From Candidatus Hermodarchaeota archaeon (GTDB taxonomy: Archaea > Asgardarchaeota > Hermodarchaeia > Hermodarchaeales > Hermodarchaeaceae), in the NCBI GenBank assembly GCA_016839995.1, contig JAEOTD010000116.1, positions 1-7,862 on the forward strand: DNA of 7,862 bases. Reading direction: 5' to 3'. The position numbers were made by a program, and so were the translations under genes. Each line of letters opens with the position of its first letter. Position 1 is the stretch's first letter. Below the pieces are notes generated by a model, which was not told the DNA's origin, searched no databases, and saw only the letters and a program-made list of their open reading frames with translations. Shown here piece by piece: positions 6,147 through 7,862 of the stretch.

Positions 6147-7199
6147 ATGAACAACTCGTCCCCCTCCTACTATTTCACGACACGTGATTTGGTCACCATT
6201 GCCGTTCTTAGTGCCTTGGGAGGCGCACTAAGTACTTTTGTGGGGTATCTAGGACTCCTCTTGAATACCACAGTCGGAACACCCTTTGGTGCTGGACAAT
6301 TTCTCAGTGGTCTTCATGTCTTCTGGATTGTTCTAGCTGCTGGGCTAATTCGAAAAACTGGATCCGCAACTGCTACGGGTCTCCTTAAGGGGCTCGTTGA
6401 ATTCTTCACTGGTAGTACCCATGGCATCGTTGTTGTGCTTGTCAGTCTAATTCAAGGATTGATTATTGACATTGGATTTTATGCCATCGGGCAACGAGAT
6501 TCACTACCCCTCTGGTGTATCATCAGCGGGTTTGCAGCAGCCTCCAATGTCATTATCTTTCAACTTTTCTTCTTCTCCGGCGCTCCACTCATTTTCCTTG
6601 TCCTCCTCATTATCCTAGCATTCTCATCTGGCATTATCTTTGGGGGTTATTTTGGACATGCTACGACATATCTTGTCTTGGAATCCCACGTGTACCGCTC
6701 AGCAGCTAGCACTACGATAAAGTCACAGGGCTCCGTCTGGCGACGACTTGGTCCATACCGCATTTCTGCACTCATCTTCCTGATTGCTATCGCCTTTGGA
6801 GCAAGTCTATATGCAGTCTTCGTCTGGCGTCCTGTTCTTGATCCATATAGTTGTGAGGTTGTCGGTCAAGTAGCACAGCCCCTAAGATTTTCCTATTTCT
6901 CATACTCCGATCAAGAAGTCACCTTCGAAGCTCAGCTCATTGGCTCCATCACTCATCTTCCTCCCCAGAATTACACCGGAATTCAATTGGTTACAATCTT
7001 AGATGATGCACACCCGTTGGATTCTGCTAACACTCTATTGGTGGTTTCCTCAGATGGATATCGGGCTTCGTTTTCCCTTGAAGAAGTTCAAAGTGATGAC
7101 GAAATAATCCTTGTTATGGAGGATGGGCTCAGGCTAGTCGCAAAAAACTATCCTGGATGGTTTTGGGTTCAGAAGGTCGTCAGTATTGTCATCACCTAA
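6147..7199 (+). CDS. YkoE-like ECF transporter S component with extra helix and C-terminal SUOX-like domain
   Basis: Residues about 1-180 form a six-helix membrane domain resembling YkoE, the substrate-specific component of energy-coupling-factor importers linked to thiamine or hydroxymethylpyrimidine. Shared features are FWIVLAAGLIRKTGSATATG (59-78), LVEFFTGSTHGIVVVLVSLI (83-102) and QGLIIDIGFYAIG (103-115). A basic loop (RSAASTTIKSQGSVWRRLGPYR) is followed by a seventh helix (about 206-227), so the remaining 120 residues should be outside the cell. That tail has YTGIQLVTILDD, SSDGYRASFS (301-310) and WVQKVVSIVI (340-349), the same pattern as the two domains in the preceding protein, though more divergent. 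YkoE proteins are usually about 200 residues; this has 350. The ribosome binding site GGTGA lies 5 nt before the ATG. The gene is 21 nt after its predecessor and overlaps the ATPase gene. Substrate specificity is inferred from family only; another vitamin or cofactor is possible. Confidence 0.8.
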   Translation: MNNSSPSYYFTTRDLVTIAVLSALGGALSTFVGYLGLLLNTTVGTPFGAGQFLSGLHVFWIVLAAGLIRKTGSATATGLLKGLVEFFTGSTHGIVVVLVSLIQGLIIDIGFYAIGQRDSLPLWCIISGFAAASNVIIFQLFFFSGAPLIFLVLLIILAFSSGIIFGGYFGHATTYLVLESHVYRSAASTTIKSQGSVWRRLGPYRISALIFLIAIAFGASLYAVFVWRPVLDPYSCEVVGQVAQPLRFSYFSYSDQEVTFEAQLIGSITHLPPQNYTGIQLVTILDDAHPLDSANTLLVVSSDGYRASFSLEEVQSDDEIILVMEDGLRLVAKNYPGWFWVQKVVSIVIT

Positions 7200-7862
7200 C
7201 TCCCGTTCCTTCTCATCTGCTCCCAGCATTCGGGTTTCCAATCTCACGTACACCTACGAAGGCACCACACATCCCGCGCTATACAACATCAATCTAACAG
7301 TGAAATCCGGAGAATTCGTTATCATCGCAGGACCCAGTGGCAGCGGAAAAAGCACCCTTGCACGATGTCTCACTGGCTTCATACCCAACGAGTATCCAGG
7401 TCTCTTCCAAGGCACGATTACCATTGAAGGTCTTAATACCCAAATCCAACCAATTCGCCACCTCGCCCGCTCAATAAGCCTTATTCAGCAAGATCCTGAC
7501 AGTCAACTTGTTACGCTCCAGGTTACAAATGAAGTCGCATTTGGACTAGAGAACTTCCAAAATGCTCCAGACCTAATTCAATCAAAAATCCACTGGGCAC
7601 TAGTCTCAGTAAATGCCACGAACCTCCACCAACGAAGCACTCACACACTCTCGGGTGGAGAAAAGCAAAAGGTCGTTATTGCTTCGTTTCTGGGACTCCA
7701 ATCCCCAATTCTCATTTTTGATGAACCCACAGCGCGCCTTGATCCCCAAACTACAAACGAAGTCATCACCACGATGGAAAATCTCCACCAACAAGGAATT
7801 ACAATTATCGTAATCGAACATCGCATCCAGCCTTTTCTCAACCGCGCCTCCCGGGCTGTGCT
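7186..7862 (+). CDS. ECF-type ABC transporter ATPase (EcfA/CbiO/YkoD-like, partial, runs off the right edge)
   Basis: This frame is open from 7138 and continues past the window end, giving 225 residues from the proposed start. It powers an ECF importer by ATP hydrolysis at the cytoplasmic face. Visible motifs, in order: Walker A GPSGSGKST, Q-loop LIQQDPDSQLV (the QDP form typical of EcfA/CbiO), signature LSGGEKQK, Walker B ILIFDEPTARLDP and H-loop IEHR. There is no in-frame ATG or GTG upstream of the ABC domain. The best start is TTG at 7186, with AGAAGG 9 nt before it, giving an N-terminus MSSPNSRSFSSAPSIRVSNL and a 14-nt overlap with the S-component gene. That overlap implies translational coupling. 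YkoD relatives often contain two fused ATPase domains; the second half, and a T component, would be expected beyond the window. The ATPase call is certain; the start is probable. Confidence 0.92.
   Translation, partial: MSSPNSRSFSSAPSIRVSNLTYTYEGTTHPALYNINLTVKSGEFVIIAGPSGSGKSTLARCLTGFIPNEYPGLFQGTITIEGLNTQIQPIRHLARSISLIQQDPDSQLVTLQVTNEVAFGLENFQNAPDLIQSKIHWALVSVNATNLHQRSTHTLSGGEKQKVVIASFLGLQSPILIFDEPTARLDPQTTNEVITTMENLHQQGITIIVIEHRIQPFLNRASRAV

Noticed and set aside
7606..7841. Short overlapping open frames on both strands near the right end
   Set aside because: They overlap the ATPase signature and Walker B region, which is clearly coding in another frame.
1..7862. CRISPR array, tRNA/rRNA genes or insertion sequences
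   Set aside because: No regularly spaced repeats, no cloverleaf-like or rRNA-like segments, and no transposase or terminal repeats were seen on reading both strands.

Overview
The window most likely comes from an archaeal chromosome of moderate G+C. The evidence is a complete archaeal-type formylmethanofuran dehydrogenase subunit A (FwdA), A/T-rich boxes at archaeal TATA-like positions, a T-stretch terminator, and a likely secreted protein rich in N-glycosylation sequons. The mixture of a C1-pathway enzyme that is not obviously in a methanogen fwd operon with an odd ECF transporter would fit an uncultured lineage such as an Asgard archaeon (Thorarchaeia-like). That placement is a guess from general character and not a sequence match. 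FwdA homologues also occur in some methylotrophic bacteria.

Layout. Positions 1-3656 are read on the minus strand: fwdA (3656-1947), then after 106 nt a very long GNAT acetyltransferase fused to beta-sandwich domains (1840 to beyond position 1). A 192-nt divergent intergenic region (3657-3848) holds a strong inverted repeat and probable promoters in both directions. The rest is on the plus strand: a DUF389 membrane protein (3849-4862) ending in a nested hairpin terminator; a 156-nt intergenic region with a perfect 9-bp inverted repeat; then a tight three-gene cluster (5019 to beyond 7862).

The three-gene cluster is the most interesting part. It encodes (i) a membrane-anchored extracytoplasmic protein made of two tandem copies of a domain resembling the sulfite-oxidase/molybdopterin-oxidoreductase (SUOX) fold, with no cysteine anywhere; (ii) a YkoE-like ECF transporter substrate-binding (S) membrane component carrying an extra seventh transmembrane helix and a third, divergent SUOX-like domain at its C-terminus, predicted to lie outside the cell; and (iii) an EcfA/CbiO-type ATPase that starts at TTG inside the preceding gene and runs off the window. 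Together they look like an energy-coupling-factor vitamin/cofactor importer in which a cofactor-enzyme fold has been reused as an extracellular capture or gating module. YkoE relatives suggest thiamine or its hydroxymethylpyrimidine precursor as substrate, but the true ligand is unknown.

All major genes read through without frameshift. I see no RNA genes, insertion sequences, CRISPR arrays or TPP riboswitch. There is no gene-free stretch longer than 300 nt.
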